A stretch of DNA of 5,552 nucleotides from assembly GCA_903920835.1 (NCBI GenBank), contig CAIXNQ010000128.1, positions 1 through 5,552 of the forward strand, written 5' to 3'. The DNA comes from an uncultured Bacteroidota bacterium (GTDB lineage Bacteria > Bacteroidota > Bacteroidia > Flavobacteriales > Flavobacteriaceae). The notes under the pieces are model-generated. The model was given only the letters and a program-made list of their open reading frames with translations. It did not search any database and had not been told where the DNA came from. Below are positions 1 to 5,193 of the stretch, one piece after another. A program made the translations under genes and the position numbers. Positions within the stretch are counted from its first letter, which is position 1; each line of letters begins with the position of its first letter.

Positions 1-847
1 TGCTTTTTTGAGTGCAACGCTTTTTCCAAACGAACTTCTGGATTCGCTTAAACTCGAGATGGATTCTGAAGTAAAATGGAAAGAAAAACCTTACAATTGG
101 GTGGTGAACCCAAAGCTTTCCCCCAAGAAATATAATCTTAACGAAGGTAACGGCAACAATTACTTTTCTGAAATAGACACCCTTCAAACCACCGTTTTGG
201 GTTATCAGAGTGGTGATAGCACTCGGGTGAATTTCATTAAAATAGCTTTAGGAAAAGGCAGTTTTTTTCTACACACACAACCCAATGCATTTTCTAACTT
301 TCATTTATTGAAAGCCAATCATGCCGAATATGCCCAACAGGTGTTGTCTTACGTTCCGAAAACCAATTTGTTGTGGTATGTTAAAGACCAAAATGGAGCA
401 GTAATTTCTGACTCTCCCATGCGGTATATCCTCAAGCAACCCGCGCTCAAATGGGCTTGGTACTTTTTTTTAATTGGCATGGTTCTGTTTATTGTTTTTA
501 ATGTCAAACGAAAACAGCGCATCATTCCCATCATTACGCCACTTGCCAACACCACTGTTGAATTTACTAAAACCATCGCCAATCTCTACTATCAAGAAGG
601 CGATTATGACACCGTGATCAATAAAAAAATCGTCTTTTTTCTGGAAAAAATCAGAACAGATTATTACTTAGACACCACTTTTTTGAACGAAGATTTTGCA
701 AAAAAACTCCAAATCAAATCGGGCAAATCGCCAGCGGTGGTCAACAATCTATTATACCTCATCAACCATCACCGTCGCAGCCCCCACAACAGCATTGATG
801 CCGACCTGATTGCACTCAACAAAGCCATTGAAGCGTTTTGGGCATGA
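1..847 (+). CDS. DUF4350-like membrane protein, 5' end outside window
   Basis: The reading frame is open from base 2 to the TGA at 845-847, so the N-terminus lies outside the window; the TTG at 8 is not a real start. Residue numbers here count from that TTG codon. Residues 1-145 look like a soluble, probably periplasmic domain. One membrane helix follows (about 148-165, starting KWAWYFF) and is closed by a basic KRKQR stop-transfer patch. The cytoplasmic C-terminal part contains ANLYYQEGDYDTVINKK, KSGKSP and a final ALNKAIEAF. This helix-plus-tail layout matches my memory of bacteroidete DUF4350 proteins, usually around 400 aa, so roughly the first third is missing. Such genes commonly sit in an operon with MoxR ATPase, DUF58, DUF4129, SpoIIM-like and RDD genes; here it is the last gene on its strand before a convergent gene. 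The molecular function is unknown. The family call is by pattern only. Confidence 0.72.
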   Translation, partial: AFLSATLFPNELLDSLKLEMDSEVKWKEKPYNWVVNPKLSPKKYNLNEGNGNNYFSEIDTLQTTVLGYQSGDSTRVNFIKIALGKGSFFLHTQPNAFSNFHLLKANHAEYAQQVLSYVPKTNLLWYVKDQNGAVISDSPMRYILKQPALKWAWYFFLIGMVLFIVFNVKRKQRIIPIITPLANTTVEFTKTIANLYYQEGDYDTVINKKIVFFLEKIRTDYYLDTTFLNEDFAKKLQIKSGKSPAVVNNLLYLINHHRRSPHNSIDADLIALNKAIEAFWA

Positions 848-944
848 GTCATTTGTGACCTGTCAGGCTTTATTGAAAGTTTACTTCAAAATAATAAGTC
901 AACTAAAGCAAACACAAAAAAATCTTCACCTACCCCTAACCTAA

Positions 945-1028
945 AACCTACCACCTAAAACCTACCACCTAACACCTAACACCTAAGCCCTACCACCTAA
1001 GCCCTACCACCTAAGCCCTACCACCTAA
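945..1028. repeat. Six tandem 14-bp repeats (C/T/A-rich)
   Basis: Six consecutive 14-bp units begin at 945, 959, 973, 987, 1001 and 1015. Units 1-2 read AACCTACCACCTAA, unit 3 CACCTAACACCTAA, and units 4-6 GCCCTACCACCTAA, so the last three are identical. A degenerate copy precedes them from about 928. Each unit is itself roughly two heptamers built on CCTA. The + strand of the tract has almost no G. It lies in the 255-bp gap between two convergent genes, downstream of both stop codons. The identical end units suggest recent slippage expansion. No coding role is visible. Confidence 0.93.
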
Positions 1029-1043
1029 ATTAATAGTTACAAA

Positions 1044-1077
1044 AAAAAACCTTCTCAATCAATCGAGAAGGTTTTTT
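1044..1077. terminator. Bidirectional hairpin terminator between convergent genes
   Basis: CCTTCTC (1050-1056) pairs perfectly with GAGAAGG (1065-1071) around an 8-base loop. The stem extends through A1044-1049 paired with T1072-1077. There is a T-run on each strand, so it can work from both sides. It lies 27 bases past the stop of the - strand gene (1104) and is surely that gene's terminator. It may also stop transcripts from the DUF4350-like gene, about 200 bases upstream. Confidence 0.88.
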
Positions 1078-1103
1078 ATAAATTTTGAAGGGTTAAATTA
1101 ATC

Positions 1104-2003
1104 CTAAACTGCTTCTAACAACAACACCAATTCTGTTGTTTCGCCTGTAACTACAGTAAAAGATTCAGTTTTTGGTTTATAATTCGGGTGCATCGCTTTT
1201 ATCTGATGGCTACCTGCCACGAGGTTGGCTACTGTGTTATAACCTCTTTCGCTCGAAACCCTTGTTATTCCTTCGCCTACTAATTCTAAATTTACGTTCG
1301 GAATCGGATTGTTCGTTACCGCATTAAGCGTTGTTATAGTTAAACTCAGTTGATTGCTTCCAGTAGCATTAACAGCGCGCAAGTTTTTATAAATATTAAC
1401 AAATGAAGGTTGTGTAGCAATCAGCATACCTATTAAATTGTCCATTCTTGTTTCAAGAATAGCTACAATTTCAACAATAAAACCTTCAATTTTTTCTGTT
1501 GCCTCTTTTCGTTTTGCGATGGCAACAGCAGGATTTTTCATAATAGCACCAAAGGCAGCAAGCGTTGTATTATAGGTGGTTAACACAGCAGCGGTTATGC
1601 CATAAGGAGCTAAGTTAGCCAATTCTGCGTTAGCATCTGCCGCAAGATTGGTACAAACGCCTATAATTTCTGCATCTCTAAACCGAGCAATGTCTGTTTT
1701 GGTATAAAACACCCGTTTATACAATTCACTTTTACCTTCAATTTGTGAATATCCGCTCATGCTACCGCTGATTAACAGCGTTTGGTCTTCTAGAGAAGTG
1801 CGAATTTTGTCTTTTTCTTCAGTAATGCCCGTTGGGTTTACGAGTTGCAGCGCCACTTGAACAGCCATCGCGTCGATTTTTGAGCTCAAAAGGGTTTTGG
1901 TTGCGGTAATAGGCACATTGGTGTTCCACAAAAGTGGGTTGTCGTCGAAATGATTCTCTACCGCCAGAAACATGTCGTAATTGTCTATTTGTCTTTTTTG
2001 CAT
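1104..2003 (-). CDS. Uncharacterised protein with C-terminal carboxypeptidase-regulatory-like domain
   Basis: This 299-aa protein starts at ATG 2003 (MQKRQIDNYDMF). The frame is open to a TTG at 2033, but that TTG lies inside a likely -7 promoter box (2031-2038), so the ATG is preferred. No signal peptide is seen. Residues 1 to about 215 are mostly helical, rich in Ala, Leu and Ile, with aromatic and Asp/Asn residues near the start (FDDNPLLW). The last ~80 residues look like a small beta-sandwich: LTITTLNAVTNNPIPNVNLEL opens with the 'new trait' pattern, then an LVAGSHQIKA hairpin, then a TGETTELVLLL end strand. This resembles carboxypeptidase-regulatory-like or PEGA-type domains. The N-terminal part matches no family I can name. 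It is a single-gene unit with its own terminator at 1044-1077. Function is unknown; a structural or adhesion-like role for the beta domain is only a guess. Confidence 0.8.
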   Translation of the reverse strand: MQKRQIDNYDMFLAVENHFDDNPLLWNTNVPITATKTLLSSKIDAMAVQVALQLVNPTGITEEKDKIRTSLEDQTLLISGSMSGYSQIEGKSELYKRVFYTKTDIARFRDAEIIGVCTNLAADANAELANLAPYGITAAVLTTYNTTLAAFGAIMKNPAVAIAKRKEATEKIEGFIVEIVAILETRMDNLIGMLIATQPSFVNIYKNLRAVNATGSNQLSLTITTLNAVTNNPIPNVNLELVGEGITRVSSERGYNTVANLVAGSHQIKAMHPNYKPKTESFTVVTGETTELVLLLEAV

Positions 2004-2030
2004 AGTGAAATTATTTAATGATTTATAATT

Positions 2031-2038
2031 CAAAAATA
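2031..2038 (-). promoter_or_regulatory. Putative bacteroidete -7 box for the 299-aa protein gene
   Basis: On the - strand this reads TATTTTTG, an exact match to the bacteroidete -7 consensus TAnnTTTG. Transcription would start near 2024-2026, giving a leader of about 20 bases before the ATG at 2003. No TTG is seen at the usual -33 distance, so support is partial. Confidence 0.42.
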
Positions 2039-2324
2039 ACGATTATTTTTATTTGATATTATGATTGAACCTACTTTTTATTAACAATTTATAAACTATT
2101 ACACTTTATATATCAAACATTATTCCCAATTTATAGCATTTATGGTATAAATTAAAGGTTAAGACGAGGTTTTTTGGTGCAAAATCTTGTTACTTGATAA
2201 TCAAACAATGTTTAGAAAAGTACATCAATCGTTTTTATAGTTCAAACAAGTATTTTTTGACTGTAAGTATATTTAATAGCTTCAAGCTTTTTCGAATTTA
2301 ACGACCCAAATTGTAATGTTTATT

Positions 2325-2513
2325 TGTAAGAAGCCATTGCGATGCTGTAAAAGGCTATTGTTTGCATGTAAACCGCCATTGCGATAGTGTAAACTGCCAT
2401 TGCGACAGTGTAAGACGCAATTGTTTTAATGTAAACCGCCATTGCGACAGTGTAAACGGCTATTGTTTAAGAGTAAGACGCTATAAATTGCCTGTAAGAC
2501 GCTATTGCGAAAA
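2325..2513. repeat. Nine tandem 21-bp repeats of two sequence subtypes
   Basis: Nine 21-bp units begin at 2325, 2346, 2367, 2388, 2409, 2430, 2451, 2472 and 2493. All but the eighth start TGTAA (the eighth AGTAA) and most carry ATTG at unit positions 12-15. Two subtypes alternate irregularly: ATTGCGAnAG-like ends (units 1, 3, 4, 6, with 9 close) and ATTGTTT ends (units 2, 5, 7); unit 8 has diverged. The period continues faintly in phase: 2514-2534 and 2535-2555 both begin AACAnTnGGGTTTG. One + frame stays open (stop after 2317 only at 2557) and would encode heptapeptides such as VNRHCDS. Differences between units often change the amino acid, so coding is not supported. Twenty-one bases equals two helical turns, which could matter for protein binding or bending. 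Confidence 0.93.
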
Positions 2514-2598
2514 AACAATGGGGTTTGACATGGAAACATTAGGGTTTGGCTGGTTATGACAATGTTTTGATTGTATATCTTTAGTTATTGATTTAAAC

Positions 2599-2630
2599 TC
2601 CCAGCGGGTTCATTGGAATTTTCGTTGGGA
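2599..2630. other. Long imperfect hairpin in intergenic DNA
   Basis: TCCCAGCG (2599-2606) pairs with CGTTGGGA (2623-2630) using one G-T pair. Inside it GGTTC (2607-2611) pairs with GAATT (2616-2620) around an ATTG loop, leaving a two-base bulge at 2621-2622. The result is a 13-bp stem. No strong T-run follows, so it is not a classical terminator. It could be a structured RNA element or a mobile-element scar. Confidence 0.6.
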
Positions 2631-2647
2631 CAATACTTGTTTTATTG

Positions 2648-2668
2648 AACTACCTAGTAGTTTTTTTT
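2648..2668 (+). terminator. Weak terminator-like hairpin
   Basis: AACTAC (2648-2653) pairs with GTAGTT (2657-2662) around a three-base CTA loop, and the T-run continues to 2668. The shape is that of an intrinsic terminator, but the stem is short and AT-rich and no gene lies directly upstream. Together with the hairpin at 2599-2630 it might end an unrecognised transcript from the repeat tract. Confidence 0.33.
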
Positions 2669-2766
2669 AGCAGTCAATAAATTGTGAAAAGCGAAAAATA
2701 AAATGAGGAGTGAGTACCTTTAAAAACTTGTTAGCACCAAGAGCATTCAAAAAATTAAAAGCCCTA

Positions 2767-2796
2767 TTGATTAGTAATAAAAAAATAATATATTTG
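2767..2796 (+). promoter_or_regulatory. Bacteroidete-type promoter pointing into the cassette array
   Basis: TTG at 2767-2769 is followed after 19 bases by TATATTTG at 2789-2796, an exact TAnnTTTG -7 box. Both elements and the spacing fit the bacteroidete housekeeping sigma-factor consensus. Transcription would start around 2803, just before the hairpin cluster (2811-2868), and run through the core at 2880 into the gene at 2922. It is the best promoter seen on the + strand and occupies the place a cassette promoter (Pc) has in an integron. Confidence 0.6.
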
Positions 2797-2810
2797 AAAA
2801 ATAAATAATG

Positions 2811-2868
2811 CGCTACTAAGTAGCGACAATCTACCCGATTTTGGGTGTATAGTCGCTATGGAATAGCG
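2811..2868. other. Cluster of mutually exclusive hairpins at the head of the array
   Basis: Two perfect small hairpins, CGCTAC-TAA-GTAGCG (2811-2825) and CGCTAT-GGA-ATAGCG (2854-2868), flank a larger one. In the larger one TAGCGAC... (2821-2836) pairs with ...GTCGCTA (2843-2858), including a CCC/GGG inner stem. The large hairpin shares bases with both small ones, so the two folds compete. If transcribed from the promoter at 2767-2796 it would form the first part of the mRNA leader. It precedes the GTTGGCGGTA core by 11 bases and differs in layout from the two later attC-like elements. Confidence 0.65.
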
Positions 2869-2879
2869 AGTATATACAA

Positions 2880-2889
2880 GTTGGCGGTA
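2880..2889 (+). other. Recombination-core-like site opening cassette A
   Basis: GTTGGCGGTA here is the exact reverse complement of TACCGCCAAC at 4148-4157. After one mismatch (2890/4147) four more bases match, so 14 of 15 positions agree. In integron terms this is the GTT core at the leading edge of a cassette, and 4148-4157 is the AAC core opening the attC of the same cassette. It does not fit GTTRRRY exactly. Confidence 0.6.
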
Positions 2890-2921
2890 ATTTTAACACA
2901 GAATCGGAAACTAAATTAATT

Positions 2922-3803
2922 ATGAAATTCAACAATTTAAATGTTTGGCTTACTGAAAAGTCTGAAAGAGGAAAAAAATTAATTGAACTTGGCTATACAG
3001 ATGTTTATGGTCATCCACAAGCACATATCTATTATGAAAAGGGAATTCCTGAATTTGATGCAATTTTAGATTATGAAAATTACATTAAGGAAGGCTACTT
3101 ATGTACATTATTAGCAAATGAAAATGATATTAGTATATTCCTAGCAAAATTGAAAGGAGAAAAAATTTCAGACTTCGGTGTAGCCAGTATTAACAGAAAA
3201 AATATTTTATCCTTCGACGAACTAGAAAGTAATGATTTGCTAATAGTAAAAGAAGAAGAATCTAAACACAAGACCAAATCTATGTTGAAAACTGGCACTA
3301 AAATGGCTTTTTCAGGTGCAGGACTTCTCGGAGGAATTGTCGTTAATGCCATTAATTCTTCAGGCGGCACATCAGTAGATGCAAATACAGAATTAAGTAA
3401 GGGAGCAAAATTCATTTTAAAATACAAAGATATTAATGATGAAGAAAAGTCAATTGTATTTTACAGTTCCGAACGTAGTCGTTATAAAGTACAATTATTT
3501 TTAAATACTTATTATAAATCTGAACTTCCTAAACAAGCTACAAATCCAAGTACAAATTCTTCCAGTAATTGCTTTATCGCAACAGCTTGTTACAGAGATT
3601 TATATTCTCCTGAAGTTATTTTGCTCAGAAAATTTCGAGACGATGTTCTCTATAAAAATTTCATAGGAAGAATCTTTATCAGAACCTATTATTTTACAAG
3701 TCCATTCTTCTTCGAACGCTTGTTAAATAATCCGAAAATTTCTAATCGAATAAAATATTTTATAGATAAATTAATTCAAGTAATTAAACAAAATCAATTT
3801 TAA
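2922..3803 (+). CDS. CFI-box (CFIATA) C-terminal domain protein, N-terminus unknown
   Basis: The protein is 293 aa, starting at ATG 2922 after an A/T-rich leader and 33 bases beyond the core at 2880-2889. Residues 1-110 are a soluble alpha/beta region that I do not recognise. Residues 127-145 are a Gly/Ala-rich hydrophobic stretch (AFSGAGLLGGIVV) after a Lys-rich segment, perhaps a membrane-interacting helix. Residues 155-198 look like beta strands ending in a helix. A Pro/Thr/Ser/Asn linker (about 202-216) leads to the clearest feature: CFIATACY at 217-224, PEV at 230-232, LRKFRD at 235-240 and YYFTSP at 256-261. This is the pattern of the CFI-box C-terminal domain, which I recall as a putative sorting or attachment module; its function is unproven. 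The usual Gly after the Tyr is Arg here (Y224-R225). The gene is first in cassette A, with the 3815 gene 11 bases behind. Confidence 0.8.
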   Translation: MKFNNLNVWLTEKSERGKKLIELGYTDVYGHPQAHIYYEKGIPEFDAILDYENYIKEGYLCTLLANENDISIFLAKLKGEKISDFGVASINRKNILSFDELESNDLLIVKEEESKHKTKSMLKTGTKMAFSGAGLLGGIVVNAINSSGGTSVDANTELSKGAKFILKYKDINDEEKSIVFYSSERSRYKVQLFLNTYYKSELPKQATNPSTNSSSNCFIATACYRDLYSPEVILLRKFRDDVLYKNFIGRIFIRTYYFTSPFFFERLLNNPKISNRIKYFIDKLIQVIKQNQF

Positions 3804-3814
3804 AATTATTTATT

Positions 3815-4114
3815 ATGGACTACATAAAAAAATTTACTGAATATTGTGAGATGATTATCGAAAGTAAAAAGATTGAAATTCCAAATAAAACAATTCCACA
3901 AGCAATACGACGACATGAGTTTAGTGAGAATTGTAAAACTATGAAGGAGTTTCTTAAGACGAAATTTCACAATGAAGCAAATAATATCGAAGCCCAAGCG
4001 CAACGTGAAAATAAGGTTCTGACGTTAGAAGAATTAAAAGAAATGCAAAAAATTAGTGATAATAAAATCAATGAATTCATAGATAAAGCGAATGACGAAT
4101 TTTCTGAATTGTAA
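3815..4114 (+). CDS. Small helical protein of unknown function
   Basis: The protein is 99 aa, starting at ATG 3815, 11 bases after the stop of the CFI-box gene, so the two are probably co-transcribed. It is highly charged and almost entirely predicted helical: EYCEMIIESKK near the N-terminus, a basic RRHEF middle, and a long Glu/Lys/Asn-rich second half (about 50-99) that could form a coiled coil. There is no signal peptide, membrane segment or known motif. I do not recognise the family. It is the last gene of cassette A, ending 33 bases before the palindromic element at 4148. Pairing with the CFI-box protein suggests a joint function but does not prove one. Confidence 0.72.
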   Translation: MDYIKKFTEYCEMIIESKKIEIPNKTIPQAIRRHEFSENCKTMKEFLKTKFHNEANNIEAQAQRENKVLTLEELKEMQKISDNKINEFIDKANDEFSEL

Positions 4115-4147
4115 TGGAATAAAATTATACATTATTAACAGAAAAAC

Positions 4148-4285
4148 TACCGCCAACACTTGCTAAAACTTATGGCTAGTTTTGCGGTAAATTGTTCGTT
4201 TACTTTTCATAACTTCGCTTGGTCGGTTATGGAAAAAAAGCTTTCCATAAGCCGCCACAAGCTCTAGCAAGGAAACGTTACAAGC
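4148..4285. other. attC-like palindromic recombination element closing cassette A
   Basis: The 138-bp element starts with TACCGCCAAC, the reverse complement of the core at 2880-2889. After the spacer A comes an 18-position arm (4159-4176) that pairs with 4254-4271: 15 Watson-Crick pairs and three A/C mismatches. Then come GAAAC and the closing core GTTACAAGC (4277-4285). The loop holds a strong hairpin, TTATGGAAA (4227-4235) with TTTCCATAA (4242-4250). All three mismatches become T-G wobbles on the bottom strand, the strand integron integrases use. Length and layout fit known attC sites, but the cores are non-canonical. Confidence 0.68.
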
Positions 4286-4431
4286 AACCCTAACGGACAA
4301 CACACAGCGACAATGAACCAACAGAATTACATAGACACTTCATAAAATAAAATAGTTTTACATTAGACTCGACCTAATCTGACAGTCGTTAAAATGTCGG
4401 AATAAATTTTAACAATATAAAAAAAACGAAA
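4286..4431 (+). other. Leader of cassette B without a recognisable promoter
   Basis: These 146 bases lie between the core GTTACAAGC and the TM2-protein start. I found no TTG plus TAnnTTTG pair at suitable spacing; the nearest is TAGTTTTA at 4353-4360, which has the wrong last base and no -33 element. A ten-codon ATG frame (4313-4345) is present but unsupported as a peptide. The cassette genes may depend on upstream transcription. Confidence 0.4.
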
Positions 4432-4770
4432 ATGGACCAAAACAAAATCGAAATGTTCATCGCATCAATGGGAAGTAAATTTCCAAGCGAAAAATTAATG
4501 CTTATGAGAAACCAACTTGAAAAAGTTGACGACAGTAAGTTAATGGTTATTCAATCAATTGAATACAAAGACCCCACAACACTTTTAATAGTTTCAATTC
4601 TTATCGGTGGTTTAGGCATAGACAGATTTATGCTTGGACAAACAGGAATGGGAATTGGTAAATTGTTAACCTGTGGCGGTGTTGGTATCTGGACAATCAT
4701 TGACTGGTTCTCAATTAAGAATGCAACGAAAGAATTAAATTATCAAAAATTCTCTCAGGTTGCTTTTTAG
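4432..4770 (+). CDS. TM2-domain membrane protein
   Basis: The protein is 112 aa. Residues 1-45 are a soluble helical N-terminal extension (MDQNKIEMFIASMGSKF...). The TM2 domain spans about 47-95: a first membrane helix (TTLLIVSILIGGLGI, 49-63), the conserved turn with D64-R65-F66 followed by LGQTGMGIGK, and a second helix (about 77-93) ending IIDWFSI. The DRF turn and Gly pattern match the TM2 family (Pfam TM2), small inner-membrane proteins of mostly unknown role. The start is ATG 4432 after an A-rich leader. The TAG stop overlaps the DUF2752 gene by 11 bases, and TM2/DUF2752 pairs are, from memory, common in Bacteroidota, so a shared membrane function is likely. Confidence 0.9.
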   Translation: MDQNKIEMFIASMGSKFPSEKLMLMRNQLEKVDDSKLMVIQSIEYKDPTTLLIVSILIGGLGIDRFMLGQTGMGIGKLLTCGGVGIWTIIDWFSIKNATKELNYQKFSQVAF

Positions 4771-5167
4771 TCTTCGACAAAACTATTACGCTAAATATCT
4801 GCTGACTATAATTTTTATAGTTGGCGGGTATTTGGCTTTGGTTTTACTTGACAATTTTTCAAATCATAACCACCAGACACTTTGTTTATTCAAATTGACG
4901 ACAAGTATTCCTTGCCCTGGTTGTGGTATGGGACGAGCGACTCTTGCATTATTAAATGGCGACATTCCGCTATCATTTTCATACAATATTCTTTGTATTC
5001 CATTTACGACAGCAATTATTATTTCACTAACTTGGTTGACCGTTGACATATTTAGACAGCAAAAAACATTTTTCAAATTCGTAAAACAGGACATAAGTAA
5101 CAAATACAAATTTTTACTTTTTTCATTACTAATAATTGACTGGACAATTAATATAATCCGACTATGA
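4760..5167 (+). CDS. DUF2752 membrane protein
   Basis: The protein is 135 aa, with a proposed TTG start at 4760, 11 bases inside the TM2 gene. No ATG exists in frame before the conserved motif, and the frame is open only from 4739, so a non-ATG start with translational coupling is the simplest reading. Membrane helices lie near residues 13-30, 76-97 and 117-133. The DUF2752 signature is clear: C42-LFK, then SIPCPGCGMGRATLALLNGD with C52 and C55. The usual CPGCGMTRA has Gly instead of Thr at residue 58. The three cysteines suggest metal or redox chemistry, but no function is established. It ends 26 bases before the attC-like element at 5194 and is the last gene of cassette B. Confidence 0.88.
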   Translation: MLFSLRQNYYAKYLLTIIFIVGGYLALVLLDNFSNHNHQTLCLFKLTTSIPCPGCGMGRATLALLNGDIPLSFSYNILCIPFTTAIIISLTWLTVDIFRQQKTFFKFVKQDISNKYKFLLFSLLIIDWTINIIRL

Positions 5168-5193
5168 CAGCAACAAAGGTGGACAGAAGGGCA

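Larger units (their letters stand above)
2004..2921. other. Gene-free 0.9-kb region with repeats, hairpins and a promoter
   Basis: No convincing coding gene lies here. From 2039 to 2324 the DNA is AT-rich and I see no RNA gene, repeat or conserved motif. From 2325 onward come the 21-bp repeat tract, two isolated hairpins, a promoter and the hairpin cluster, each described separately. The only sizeable open frame (2317-2559) runs through the 21-bp repeats and is open largely because the period is a multiple of three. The region separates the left genes from the cassette-like array. Confidence 0.7.

Noticed and set aside
2004..2033. N-terminal extension of the - strand gene to TTG at 2033
   Set aside because: That TTG lies in the likely -7 box, and the ATG at 2003 gives a better start with a short leader.
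2325..2513. CRISPR array
   Set aside because: The units are directly abutting 21-bp tandem repeats with no unique spacers, and no cas gene is present.
2317..2559. Open frame through the 21-bp repeats encoding Cys-containing heptapeptides
   Set aside because: The frame is open mainly because the repeat period is divisible by three; there is no good start, the changes between units are frequently non-synonymous, and the product has no recognisable fold.
2730..2738. GTTAGCACC as a further cassette core upstream of the array
   Set aside because: No complementary GGTGCTAAC opens a palindrome before the next core, and no gene lies between 2738 and 2880; a short match like this can arise by chance.
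2880..4157. Transposon bounded by terminal inverted repeats GTTGGCGGTA
   Set aside because: There is no transposase, and the neighbouring gene pair has its own different complementary pair. The cassette/attC model explains both pairs and the palindromes at the right ends only.
4313..4345. Ten-codon upstream frame in the cassette B leader as a leader peptide
   Set aside because: It is too short to support, with no attenuator-like structure right after it and no codon pattern of a regulatory peptide.
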